A DNA stretch of 64,000 nucleotides, taken from contig NZ_JACBYV010000001.1 in the NCBI RefSeq assembly GCF_013408425.1, forward strand, positions 5,332,001 through 5,396,000, written 5' to 3'. Within the stretch, counting starts at the first letter, position 1, and every line of letters starts with the position of its first letter. The DNA is from Pseudomonas flavescens (GTDB lineage: Bacteria > Pseudomonadota > Gammaproteobacteria > Pseudomonadales > Pseudomonadaceae). Position numbers and translations under genes: made by a program. This document shows positions 17,363-25,599 of the stretch, piece by piece. The notes below the pieces were generated by a model. That model searched no databases. It was given only the letters and a program-made list of their open reading frames with translations, and was not told where the DNA came from.

Positions 17363-18979
17363 GTGGCTCATCCTGCCCAGCGTCGCTGGTACCCCATCGC
17401 CTTCGCCGTGGCCCTGTTGGTGCTCATGCCCCTGCTGGTTCTACTGGTCAGCTGGCACGAGGTGGATCGGCAGATCTGGTCGCACCTGTGGCAGACGCAG
17501 ATGCCGCGGTTGATCGGCAACACCCTGATCCTGGTGCTTGGCGTAGGCGTTGGCGTGACCCTGCTGGGCGTGAGCCTGGCCTGGCTGACCAGTCTCTGCG
17601 AGTTTCCCGGGCGGCGCTGGCTCGATTGGGCGCTGATGCTGCCATTCGCCATCCCCGCTTACGTGCTGGCCTTCGTGTTCGTCGGTCTGCTGGATTTCTC
17701 CGGCCCGGTACAGACCTTGCTGCGCGAGTGGTTCGGCACGGGTATACGGTTTCCGCGGGTGCGTTCCACTGGCGGGGTGATCATCGTTCTGGTGCTGGTT
17801 TTCTACCCCTACGTCTACTTGCTTGCTCGCAACGCGTTCCTGGCCCAGGGCAGGGGGCTGATGGAAGCCGCCCGTACCCTCGGTCATTCGCCCTGGCAGG
17901 CCTTCTGGCGGGTCGCCCTGCCGATGGCGCGGCCCGCCATCGGCGCCGGGCTGGCGCTGGCACTGATGGAAACCCTGGCCGACTTCGGCGCCGTGTCGGT
18001 CTTCAATTTCGATACCTTCACCACGGCCATCTACAAGACCTGGTATGGCTTCTACAGCCTGGGTAGCGCCGCGCAGCTGGCTTGCCTGCTGTTGTTCGCG
18101 GTGATGCTGGTGCTCTATGGCGAGCGTCGGGCGCGTGGAGCCGTAAGGCCTTGCGCCGAGCGACCGCGAAGTGGCGCGCTGTACCACCTCAGCGGATGGC
18201 GAGCGTTTGCGGCCAGTGGTTGGTGCCTGCTGGTATTCGCCTGTGGTTTCTTAATCCCGGTGCTGCAACTGCTTGTTTGGTTCTGGCAGCGCGGGCGCTT
18301 CGATCTGGATGAGCGCTACCTGGCACTGATCCAGCACACCCTGTATCTGGGCGCTGCGGCAGCGTTGATCACCGTGTCCGTGGCGTTGCTGCTGGCGTTC
18401 GCCCGGCGTCTGGCCCCCACGCGGCTGATGGGCGCCACCGTCGGTCTGGCCAACCTCGGTTATGCGCTACCCGGTTCGATGCTGGCCGTGGCGATCATGC
18501 TGGCCTTCAGCACCCTGGATAACGGGGTGGTCATCCCCCTCTCGACCTGGCTGGGTGGCACCGGCAAGGCCCTGCTGCTCGGCAGCCTGGGGGCGTTATT
18601 GCTGGCCTACCTGATCCGCTTTCTGGCAGTGGCCTACGGACCATTGGAAAACAGCCTCGCGCGCATCCGTCCTTCGCTGCCCCAGGCATCGCGCAGCCTG
18701 GGCGTCGGCGGCGTGCCGCTGTTCCTGCGGGTCTATCTGCCGTTGCTGATGCCCGGCGCGCTGTCTGCCGGGTTGCTGGTGTTCGTCGATGTGCTCAAGG
18801 AAATGCCCGCCACATTGCTGATGCGGCCTTTCGGCTGGGACACGCTGGCCGTGCGCATCTTCGAAATGACCAGCGAGGGGGAGTTGGCTCGGGCTGCGTT
18901 ACCGGCCCTGACCCTGGTGCTGGTGGGGCTGTTGCCGGTGATTCTGCTGATTCGCCGCTCGGCCCGGCGAATCGGATAA
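17363..18979 (+). CDS. Fe(III) ABC transporter permease (fused double domain)
   Basis: 538 residues from GTG 17363 (CAGGAG at 17351-17356). Two homologous six-helix permease halves in one chain, each with an EAA loop that contacts the ATPase: EAARTLGHSPWQAFWRVALP in the first and ASRSLGVGGVPLFLRVYLPL in the second. This is the FbpB/HitB/FutB layout. No ATPase gene follows: the next gene is gcvT, so the importer must borrow or find its ATPase elsewhere, as I recall for the same pair in P. aeruginosa. Confidence 0.92.
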   Translation: MAHPAQRRWYPIAFAVALLVLMPLLVLLVSWHEVDRQIWSHLWQTQMPRLIGNTLILVLGVGVGVTLLGVSLAWLTSLCEFPGRRWLDWALMLPFAIPAYVLAFVFVGLLDFSGPVQTLLREWFGTGIRFPRVRSTGGVIIVLVLVFYPYVYLLARNAFLAQGRGLMEAARTLGHSPWQAFWRVALPMARPAIGAGLALALMETLADFGAVSVFNFDTFTTAIYKTWYGFYSLGSAAQLACLLLFAVMLVLYGERRARGAVRPCAERPRSGALYHLSGWRAFAASGWCLLVFACGFLIPVLQLLVWFWQRGRFDLDERYLALIQHTLYLGAAAALITVSVALLLAFARRLAPTRLMGATVGLANLGYALPGSMLAVAIMLAFSTLDNGVVIPLSTWLGGTGKALLLGSLGALLLAYLIRFLAVAYGPLENSLARIRPSLPQASRSLGVGGVPLFLRVYLPLLMPGALSAGLLVFVDVLKEMPATLLMRPFGWDTLAVRIFEMTSEGELARAALPALTLVLVGLLPVILLIRRSARRIG

Positions 18980-19185
18980 ACGGTCGCCAGGCAGGCGCCG
19001 GGCTGCCTCATGGCGTGTCCTGCGGGCTTTGTTACAAGGCCTGCCAATGTCCAAGATGACCGGCTTCGACCATGCGGCTACAATGCGCGCCATTCGCTGC
19101 GGCCCGTCATGTGCCCATCTCCGTCTGTGCCGGAGTGGCCCGATCAGTGCGCGCCACGGCCTTGCAACGCCCGGAAGGAGATCCC

Positions 19186-20280
19186 ATGGGACAGCGCACA
19201 CCTCTTTACGACCTGCACCTCGCGCTCGGCGCGAAGATGGTCGACTTCGGCGGCTGGGACATGCCGCTGCACTATGGCTCGCAGGTCGAGGAGCACCATC
19301 AGGTGCGCCGCGATTGCGGGGTTTTCGATGTCTCGCACATGACCGTCGTCGATGTGCTGGGTAGCGATGCCCGGGGCTACCTGCAGCACCTGCTGGCCAA
19401 CGACGTGGCACGTCTGCAGGCGCCGGGCAAGGCGCTTTACAGCGCCATGCTCAACGAAGAGGGCGGCGTGATCGATGATCTGATCGTCTATCTCCTCGAT
19501 GCATCGGATGCGCCAAGCTACCGGCTGGTTGTCAACGCGGCCACCCGCGACAAGGATCTGGCCTGGATGCGCGCGCAGAGCACCGATTTCGCTGTCGAGC
19601 TGCACGAGCGCAGCGATCTGGCGATGTTCGCCATCCAGGGGCCCAAGGCACGCGCCAAGACCAGCGAACTGGTGAGCCAGGCCCGTGCCAGCCTGATCCA
19701 CGAACTCAAGCCGTTCCAGGGTCTGCCCGATGGTCAGTGGTTCATCGCGCGTACCGGCTACACCGGTGAAGATGGTCTGGAAATCATGTTGCCGGCTGGC
19801 GAAGCGGTGACCTTTTTCAATGACCTGGTCGGCGCGGGTATTTCGCCGATCGGCCTGGGCGCGCGCGATACCTTGCGCCTGGAGGCCGGCATGAATCTCT
19901 ACGGCCAGGACATGGATGAGCAGGTTTCCCCGCTGGCTGCCAACCTGGCGTGGACGCTGGCCTGGGAGCCGGCTGAACGTGCCTTCATTGGCCGCGAAGC
20001 GCTGCAGCGCCAGCATCAGGATGGCTCGCACTCACGCCTGGTTGGCGTGGTGCTCGAAGAGCGCGGTGTGCTGCGTGCTCATCAGGTTGTGCGGGTCGAT
20101 GGCGTGGGCGAAGGTGAAATCACCAGCGGCAGCTTTTCGCCCACCCTGGGCAAGTCCATCGCCCTGGCCCGAGTGCCGGCCAAGACAGGGGATCGCGCCG
20201 AGGTGGAAATCCGCGGCAAGTGGTACCCGCTGCGCGTCGTGCAGCCGAATTTCGTCCGCCACGGCAAAGTGTTGATCTGA
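19186..20280 (+). CDS. gcvT: Glycine cleavage system T protein (aminomethyltransferase)
   Basis: Transfers the methylene group from aminomethyl-lipoyl GcvH to tetrahydrofolate, releasing ammonia. 364 residues from ATG 19186 with GGAAGGAG just upstream. Motifs: [51 protein letters not shown] and [20 protein letters not shown]. Followed by gcvH after 133 bases. No gcvP lies after gcvH in this window, unlike the gcvT-gcvH-gcvP order I recall in P. aeruginosa. Confidence 0.96.
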   Translation: MGQRTPLYDLHLALGAKMVDFGGWDMPLHYGSQVEEHHQVRRDCGVFDVSHMTVVDVLGSDARGYLQHLLANDVARLQAPGKALYSAMLNEEGGVIDDLIVYLLDASDAPSYRLVVNAATRDKDLAWMRAQSTDFAVELHERSDLAMFAIQGPKARAKTSELVSQARASLIHELKPFQGLPDGQWFIARTGYTGEDGLEIMLPAGEAVTFFNDLVGAGISPIGLGARDTLRLEAGMNLYGQDMDEQVSPLAANLAWTLAWEPAERAFIGREALQRQHQDGSHSRLVGVVLEERGVLRAHQVVRVDGVGEGEITSGSFSPTLGKSIALARVPAKTGDRAEVEIRGKWYPLRVVQPNFVRHGKVLI

Positions 20281-20413
20281 TACGGTCGGCTGAATCTGGT
20301 CGAGCGATGGTTGGCCAGACGCGGCCGCTACATGCGGCTGGATGCAACCTGTGCGCACCTGCTAAATTTCCCTGACGGCGCGGTCGCCGTCCTGTCTGAT
20401 GAGGAACGACAAC

Positions 20414-20797
20414 ATGAGCTCTATCCCCGCCGATCTGCGTTACGCCACCAGCCACGAGTGGGCGCGACTCGAGGCCGACGGCAGCATAACCGTGGGCATT
20501 TCCGATCATGCTCAGGAAGCTCTGGGTGATGTGGTGTTCATCGAGTTGCCGGAAGTCGGCAAGGTGCTGGACGCCGGTCAGGAAGCCGGTGTGGTTGAAT
20601 CGGTGAAAGCGGCTTCCGACATCTATGCACCGGTCGGTGGTGAAGTGATCGCGATCAACGAAGCGCTCGCCGACAGCCCGGAAAGCGTCAACAACGATCC
20701 ATATGGCAGCTGGTTCTTCAAGCTGCAGCCCAGCGATGCCGCACAACTGGAGAAGCTGCTCGACAGCGCCGGTTATGAAGCCAGCATCGACGGCTGA
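20414..20797 (+). CDS. gcvH: Glycine cleavage system H protein
   Basis: Lipoylated shuttle protein of glycine cleavage. 127 residues from ATG 20414 with GAGGA at 20401-20405. Lipoylation site is Lys65 in [16 protein letters not shown]; other family segments are [20 protein letters not shown] and [16 protein letters not shown]. Complete, normal length. The terminator hairpin 18 bases downstream ends the transcript, with no gcvP beyond it. Confidence 0.96.
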   Translation: MSSIPADLRYATSHEWARLEADGSITVGISDHAQEALGDVVFIELPEVGKVLDAGQEAGVVESVKAASDIYAPVGGEVIAINEALADSPESVNNDPYGSWFFKLQPSDAAQLEKLLDSAGYEASIDG

Positions 20798-20815
20798 GCC
20801 ATCGAAGGCGCATGA

Positions 20816-20841
20816 AAAAGCCGGCCCCTTGGCCGGCTTCT
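20816..20841. terminator. Bidirectional terminator between gcvH and the DUF2388 gene
   Basis: AGCCGGCC / GGCCGGCT arms with a CCTT loop, flanked by AAAAA on the left and TTCT on the right. On the minus strand the hairpin is followed by TTTTT, so it is strong for the DUF2388 gene and weaker for gcvH. Confidence 0.75.
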
Positions 20842-20844
20842 CCG

Positions 20845-21147
20845 TCACTGCTGGGCAGTGAGAATCGCCGTGGCCAGCTCCAGATCGCTGGCTTGCAGAT
20901 CGGGGTGATCCGCACGAATCTTCTGCAGTGCCGCTTCCAGGTACGGGCCACGGATCTCGCCATTGCTGGCGATGTAGCTGCTGGCATCGTCCTGCGCAGG
21001 GATGATCATCTTGTTGTCCTTGAACGTCAGGTAGGTCGACGCAGTGGTCGCACCCGATGACAGGATATCGCGCAGGTTGGCAGAGAATGCCTGGGAAGAT
21101 GCGGCCAGGAACAGGCCAGCGAACAGCAACGAACTTAGACGGCGCAT
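20845..21147 (-). CDS. DUF2388 secreted small protein
   Basis: 100 residues from ATG 21145-21147, with AGGAG upstream. Signal peptide MRRLSSLLFAGLFLAASSQA ending at FSA, then the DUF2388 body (LRDILSSGATTASTYLTFKD, SYIASNGEIRGPYLEAALQK, DLELATAIL). The family is common in Pseudomonas, periplasmic or secreted, and of unknown function. Transcribed alone, ending at a strong terminator; a chemoreceptor gene lies upstream on the same strand. Confidence 0.85.
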   Translation of the reverse strand: MRRLSSLLFAGLFLAASSQAFSANLRDILSSGATTASTYLTFKDNKMIIPAQDDASSYIASNGEIRGPYLEAALQKIRADHPDLQASDLELATAILTAQQ

Positions 21148-21251
21148 AGCGGTAACTCCTGTTGGTTTTTCTATTCCTTGAGAGTGCGCGCCCGGGTCAC
21201 TGGTTCCACTGTTCATCCTGAGAGCGCTGGTATCACAGCGCAGAGCCTCGC

Positions 21252-22859
21252 TTACAGCTCGAAACGTCGCACCGAGGCCTGCATCGCCTGAGCCGAGTTG
21301 TCCATCTGCACCAGCATGCTCGCCAGCTCCTGCATGGCCTGGTTGTTACGCTGGGCGACCTCGCTGATCATCTCCACCCGTTCGGCGACTTCATTGCTGG
21401 CTTTGGATTGTTCGGTGATGGTGTGGGAGATCTCGTCGACCATCTGAGCCGAGCGCTGTACGCCCTGGCGAATCTCGTTGATGGAGGTATTGGCCTGTTG
21501 CGCCATGCCGACGCCCTCGTTCACCCGGCTGACCCCCGAGTCCATGCTTTTTACCGCCTGTACCGTGGACTCGCGGATACGCTGGATCATGCCGGTGATT
21601 TCCTGGGTCGATTGCGCTGTGCGCGCTGCCAGGCTGCGTACCTCGTCGGCCACCACGGCGAAGCCACGCCCGGCTTCACCGGCGCGTGCCGCCTCGATGG
21701 CTGCGTTTAGCGCGAGCAGGTTGGTCTGCTCGGCGATGCTTCGGATCACCTGGATGATCGAGTTGATTTCCTCGGATGACTGGCCGAGTGCGGTGATGGT
21801 CCGGGACGACTGGTTGACTGCGTCAGCGATGTGATTCATGCCGTCGACCACACCGAGAATCACATGCCCACCGCTTTTCGTCAGGTGCTCCGAGTGTTCG
21901 GAAATGTCTCGGGCGCTGCGGGTGTGTTCGGCGATCTGGGCGATGTTGCCAATCATCTGTTCCATGGCGGCGGCCATGCTGGTCGCCGCGTCAGCCTGCT
22001 CGCTGGCGCCTCTGGCGACTTCACCGGAGGTTTCACTGAGGTTGTGGGAGGCCTTGCGAAGTTCTTCGCTCTCGGTACGAATGGTCTCGATCATTCGGCG
22101 CAGGCTGGCCTGCATCTCCGCCAGGGCCTGCTGCAATTGCCCGGCCTCGTCCTGGCTGTCGACGCTGATGGTCGTGCTCAGGTTGCCCTGAGCCATGGTG
22201 CGCGCTGCATGGATGATTTTCGCCAGCGGTTGCAGGACCGATTGCAGCAGGCGTCGGGTTATCCACAGGATCAGCAGGCACGCCAGGCCCAGGCTGCTCC
22301 ACTGCCACCAGGAGGCCTGGCGCACCATGGCTTCGGTGTCCGTGCGGGTCTGTGCGACGCTGGCCTCGATCTGCGCGCTGATCGCCTCGTTGCGCTCTTC
22401 CAGTTCACCGAAGCTGCGCGAGAATTCGGGCATCAGCGTGCGTGCTGCCGCCGGGTCGACGAGGGCCTGCCCGACGATGCGGGTCGCGGACTGGATATAG
22501 TTCTCGAGAACCGGGCCAAGCTCATCGATGGCCTGGCGAATGTCGGCTGCCAACGGCAGCTTGGCGTTTTCTGCCATTGCCTGGCGAAAGCGATCGCTGT
22601 GCTCCTGCAGATCGTCGCGCACCTGCGTGGCTGCAGCGCTGTCGCCGGGAGCGGTCAGGAACGCGCCGAGCACATCGGCACGCAGGGCGTCGTGCATCAT
22701 GTCGCCGTCCATGTGATTGCGCAGTGCATTGGCATTCACTTCGTTGGCGACCAGAGCATCGCTCAGCAGCGACTGCCCCCAGAGGCCGATGCCCCCCACC
22801 AGAAGCGTGGCAATGATGCTGACGGCCCCACAGGCAAGCATCTTCTGGCGGATGTTCAT
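21252..22859 (-). CDS. Methyl-accepting chemotaxis protein
   Basis: 535 residues with chemoreceptor layout: membrane helix 1 (ACGAVSIIATLLVGGIGLWG), a periplasmic four-helix-bundle ligand domain (about 35-190), helix 2 (WWQWSSLGLACLLILWI), HAMP (LQSVLQPLAKIIHAARTMAQ) and a long signalling coil with the CheA/CheW hairpin EQTNLLALNAAIEAARAGEA followed by GRGFAVVADEVRSLA. There is no C-terminal CheR/CheB pentapeptide. The ligand is unknown. I do not recall a chemoreceptor at this place in P. aeruginosa, so it may be a lineage-specific gain. Confidence 0.92.
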   Translation of the reverse strand: MNIRQKMLACGAVSIIATLLVGGIGLWGQSLLSDALVANEVNANALRNHMDGDMMHDALRADVLGAFLTAPGDSAAATQVRDDLQEHSDRFRQAMAENAKLPLAADIRQAIDELGPVLENYIQSATRIVGQALVDPAAARTLMPEFSRSFGELEERNEAISAQIEASVAQTRTDTEAMVRQASWWQWSSLGLACLLILWITRRLLQSVLQPLAKIIHAARTMAQGNLSTTISVDSQDEAGQLQQALAEMQASLRRMIETIRTESEELRKASHNLSETSGEVARGASEQADAATSMAAAMEQMIGNIAQIAEHTRSARDISEHSEHLTKSGGHVILGVVDGMNHIADAVNQSSRTITALGQSSEEINSIIQVIRSIAEQTNLLALNAAIEAARAGEAGRGFAVVADEVRSLAARTAQSTQEITGMIQRIRESTVQAVKSMDSGVSRVNEGVGMAQQANTSINEIRQGVQRSAQMVDEISHTITEQSKASNEVAERVEMISEVAQRNNQAMQELASMLVQMDNSAQAMQASVRRFEL

Positions 22860-22907
22860 GGCGCCGCTCCTGGCTGAATCGGGCCCGTTGAGCCCGTTCA
22901 GCGGAGA

Positions 22908-24692
22908 TTAACGCTGCTCGCTTTGCGGTGTCACGCGCAACACTTCCTCGATGGTGGTCTGGCCGGCGGCGATCTTCTGCGCACCGGACAGGCGCAGGCT
23001 GCGCATACCGTCCTTAAAGGCCTGGCGGCGCAGTGGGGTGAGGTCGGTATCGGCACTGATCAATGGCTTGAGGCTGTCGTTCAGGACCATGATCTCGTAC
23101 ACCCCGGCGCGCCCGCGATAACCGGTTTCCCGACACTCCACGCAGCCCACGGCGCGGTGCGCGCCGGTTGGCAGGGGGGCGTTCCAGGGCCGGGTCAGTT
23201 CCTGCCAGTCTGCCTCGTCGAGTTCCAGCGGCGCCTTGCAATGCGGGCACAGCGTGCGCACCAGGCGCTGGGCCATGACGCCGAGCAGGGTGGCCTTGAG
23301 CAGGTAGTGCGGCACGCCCAGTTCGAGCAGGCGGGTGATGGCGCTTGGCGCATCGTTGGTATGCAGGGTCGACAGGACCAGGTGGCCGGTGAGTGCCGCC
23401 TGGATGGCCATCTCGGCGGTTTCCAGGTCGCGGATCTCGCCGACCATGATGATGTCCGGGTCCTGACGCATCAGCGCGCGTACACCGCTGGCGAAGGTCA
23501 GGTCGATGTTGTGCTGCACCTGCATCTGGTTGAAGGCGCCCTCGATCATCTCGATGGGGTCTTCGATGGTGCACACGTTCACCTCGTCGGTCGCCAACTG
23601 CTTGAGCGTGGTGTACAGCGTGGTGGTCTTGCCCGAACCAGTGGGGCCGGTAACCAGAATGATGCCGTTGGGCTGACGGGTCATGCTTTCCCAGCGCTTG
23701 AGGTCGTCCGGGCTGAAACCCAGTTGGTCGAAGCCGCGCAGCAGCACGTCCGGGTCGAAGATCCGCATCACCATCTTCTCGCCGAAGGCGGTCGGCAGGG
23801 TCGACAAGCGCAGCTCGACCTCGTTGCCGGCTGGTGTCTTGGTTTTCACCCGGCCGTCCTGGGGTTTGCGCTTTTCGGCGACGTTCATCCGCCCCAGCGT
23901 CTTCAGGCGGCTGACGATGGCCATGGTCACCTGGGCCGGGAATTGGTAGACGGTGTGCAGCACACCGTCGATGCGAAAGCGCACGCTACCCTGTTCCCGT
24001 CGCGGCTCGATATGGATGTCACTGGCGCGCTGCTGGAAAGCGTACTGGAACAGCCAGTCGACGATGTTCACCACGTGGGCGTCGTTGGCGTCCGGTTCCT
24101 GATCCTGGGCTCCGAGGTTGAGCAGTTGCTCGAAGTTGCCGACGTTGCTGATCTTGGCGTCGCTGTTGGTCGCGCCGCTGACCGAGCGGGCCAGGCGGTA
24201 GAACTCCACGGTGAAGCGCTGGATGTCCGCCGGGTTGGCCACTACGCGTTTGATTGGCCGCTTCAACACATGAACGAGGTTAGCTTCCCAGCTGTGCATG
24301 AAAGGCTGAGCGCTGGCGATGGTCACCGATTCGGCGCTCACCGCCACGGCGAGAATCTTGTGGCGTTGCGCGAAGGCGTAGGACATCAGCGGGGTGACTG
24401 CTGCGGCATCGATCTTCAACGGATCGATACGCAGGTACGGTTGGCCGGCCAGTTGAGCCAACCACTGCGTCAGGCTTTCCAGGTCGAGCTTGCGACCTGC
24501 GCGTGTCAGATCATCCAGCTGCTGGGCCGCAAGAAATTCCAGAGGATGCAGATCGTTATTGGCACCGCTGCGGCGGATCGCCAGGCATTGCTCGGCACTC
24601 TCCTGGGCGATTCGCCCCTGGGCCACCAGTTCACGCAGCAGCTCGTTGAGGTCCAGCAGGCGGTCGGGGGCTTGAGGCGAGAGGCTGGACAT
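22908..24692 (-). CDS. GspE/PilB-type secretion or pilus assembly ATPase
   Basis: 594 residues. An N-terminal GspE/MshE-like domain (LLDLNELLRELVAQGRIAQE), then the ATPase core: Walker A GPTGSGKTTTLYTTLKQLAT at about residue 350, Asp box CTIEDPIEMIEGAFNQMQVQ, Walker B region ALMRQDPDIIMVGEIRDLET, His box ALTGHLVLSTLHTNDAPSAI, and a C-terminal tetracysteine zinc site (LCPHCKAP and VGCVECRETGYRG). It stands alone, with no other type II secretion or type IV pilus gene nearby. The partner system must be elsewhere, and GspE versus PilB-like function cannot be settled here. Confidence 0.9.
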   Translation of the reverse strand: MSSLSPQAPDRLLDLNELLRELVAQGRIAQESAEQCLAIRRSGANNDLHPLEFLAAQQLDDLTRAGRKLDLESLTQWLAQLAGQPYLRIDPLKIDAAAVTPLMSYAFAQRHKILAVAVSAESVTIASAQPFMHSWEANLVHVLKRPIKRVVANPADIQRFTVEFYRLARSVSGATNSDAKISNVGNFEQLLNLGAQDQEPDANDAHVVNIVDWLFQYAFQQRASDIHIEPRREQGSVRFRIDGVLHTVYQFPAQVTMAIVSRLKTLGRMNVAEKRKPQDGRVKTKTPAGNEVELRLSTLPTAFGEKMVMRIFDPDVLLRGFDQLGFSPDDLKRWESMTRQPNGIILVTGPTGSGKTTTLYTTLKQLATDEVNVCTIEDPIEMIEGAFNQMQVQHNIDLTFASGVRALMRQDPDIIMVGEIRDLETAEMAIQAALTGHLVLSTLHTNDAPSAITRLLELGVPHYLLKATLLGVMAQRLVRTLCPHCKAPLELDEADWQELTRPWNAPLPTGAHRAVGCVECRETGYRGRAGVYEIMVLNDSLKPLISADTDLTPLRRQAFKDGMRSLRLSGAQKIAAGQTTIEEVLRVTPQSEQR

Positions 24693-24805
24693 GCGGGCTC
24701 CTGAGGATCCGGTAAAGGGTGTGCTCCGTACTGGCAGTCAGCATGCCTGATTGCAGTGACGTTGACTAAGCGCCGGTTCAAAGCTTGAGCAGGCTCTGTG
24801 TGCGG

Positions 24806-25543
24806 TCACTCTTTTACAGGTGGCTGCTCGTCGCGCAGGGGCAACTGCTCCTGCTGATGCGGCTGATCTTGAGTGTCGGCCTTGGCACTTTCGTCTTCCA
24901 GGCTCTGCACTGCCAGAGCGGGTGGCGGGGTCAGTCCCATGGACACGTAGATGCTGGTCAGTGCGTCGACGCCCATGTTGGCCGGCTTCACCCATTCCGC
25001 CGGTACATAGAGCAAGCCGCCGCCGATGGGGATCGGTGCGGTGGGCACGAGAATCGCGAAGTGCGGACGGCCTTCCAGATCGACCGGTTGCGAGCTGGGC
25101 TGCAGAGCCAGCACGGCCACGCCATCGCCGCCGAAGAAACACCATACCGGGCGCATGCTGGTGATGTCGGTGTTCTTCTTGTCCAGCAGGCCGACGAAGC
25201 GGTCAGCCAGATTGTAGAAGTTGCCGATCAGGGGTGTGCGGCGCAGGGTTACGTCGATCAACCAGCCAAGCGGCCTGCGCAAGCCCAGCTTCACGGCCAG
25301 GCCAAGTGGATAGAGGCTGATCAGCAGGACCAGAGTGCCGAGCAGGTAGGCCAGGTAGGGGTTGCTCGCGAAGGGCGTGCCCAGGGCCGCGAAAAGCCTA
25401 CCGATGGCCGTGGAGGGGCCGATCAGGTTGTTCAGCAGGCTGACGATCCAGGCCAGCACCACCATGGTCAGCGCCAGTGGCAGCAAGGCCAGCAGGCCGG
25501 TGAGCCAGGTCGCGATGATGGATTTCAGGCTGAGTTTGAACAT
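24806..25543 (-). CDS. DUF502 family membrane protein
   Basis: 245 residues. Two hydrophobic segments near the N-terminus (IIATWLTGLLALLPLALTMV and YLAYLLGTLVLLISLYPLGL) and a soluble domain with the DUF502 motifs LGLRRPLGWLIDVTLRRTPL, TAPIPIGGGLLYVPAEWV and GVDALTSIYVSMGL. The acidic-glutamine-rich tail (SAKADTQDQPHQQEQLPLRD) is probably disordered. Function unknown; the family is widespread and often co-occurs with housekeeping genes. It lies between the CYTH-CHAD gene and the secretion ATPase on the same strand. Confidence 0.88.
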   Translation of the reverse strand: MFKLSLKSIIATWLTGLLALLPLALTMVVLAWIVSLLNNLIGPSTAIGRLFAALGTPFASNPYLAYLLGTLVLLISLYPLGLAVKLGLRRPLGWLIDVTLRRTPLIGNFYNLADRFVGLLDKKNTDITSMRPVWCFFGGDGVAVLALQPSSQPVDLEGRPHFAILVPTAPIPIGGGLLYVPAEWVKPANMGVDALTSIYVSMGLTPPPALAVQSLEDESAKADTQDQPHQQEQLPLRDEQPPVKE

Positions 25544-25599
25544 CGATGGGGCGTCCTGTCTTCGAGCGAGGCAGGTAGGCGAGCTACCTGCCGGGTTTG

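Noticed and set aside
19072..19185. Glycine riboswitch before gcvT
   Set aside because: I could not see the conserved tandem aptamer cores; the sequence looks like an ordinary leader. A covariance-model search would settle it.
22923..24704. 593-residue plus-strand frame opposite the GspE-like gene
   Set aside because: Same explanation: the minus-strand ATPase has Walker motifs and zinc cysteines.
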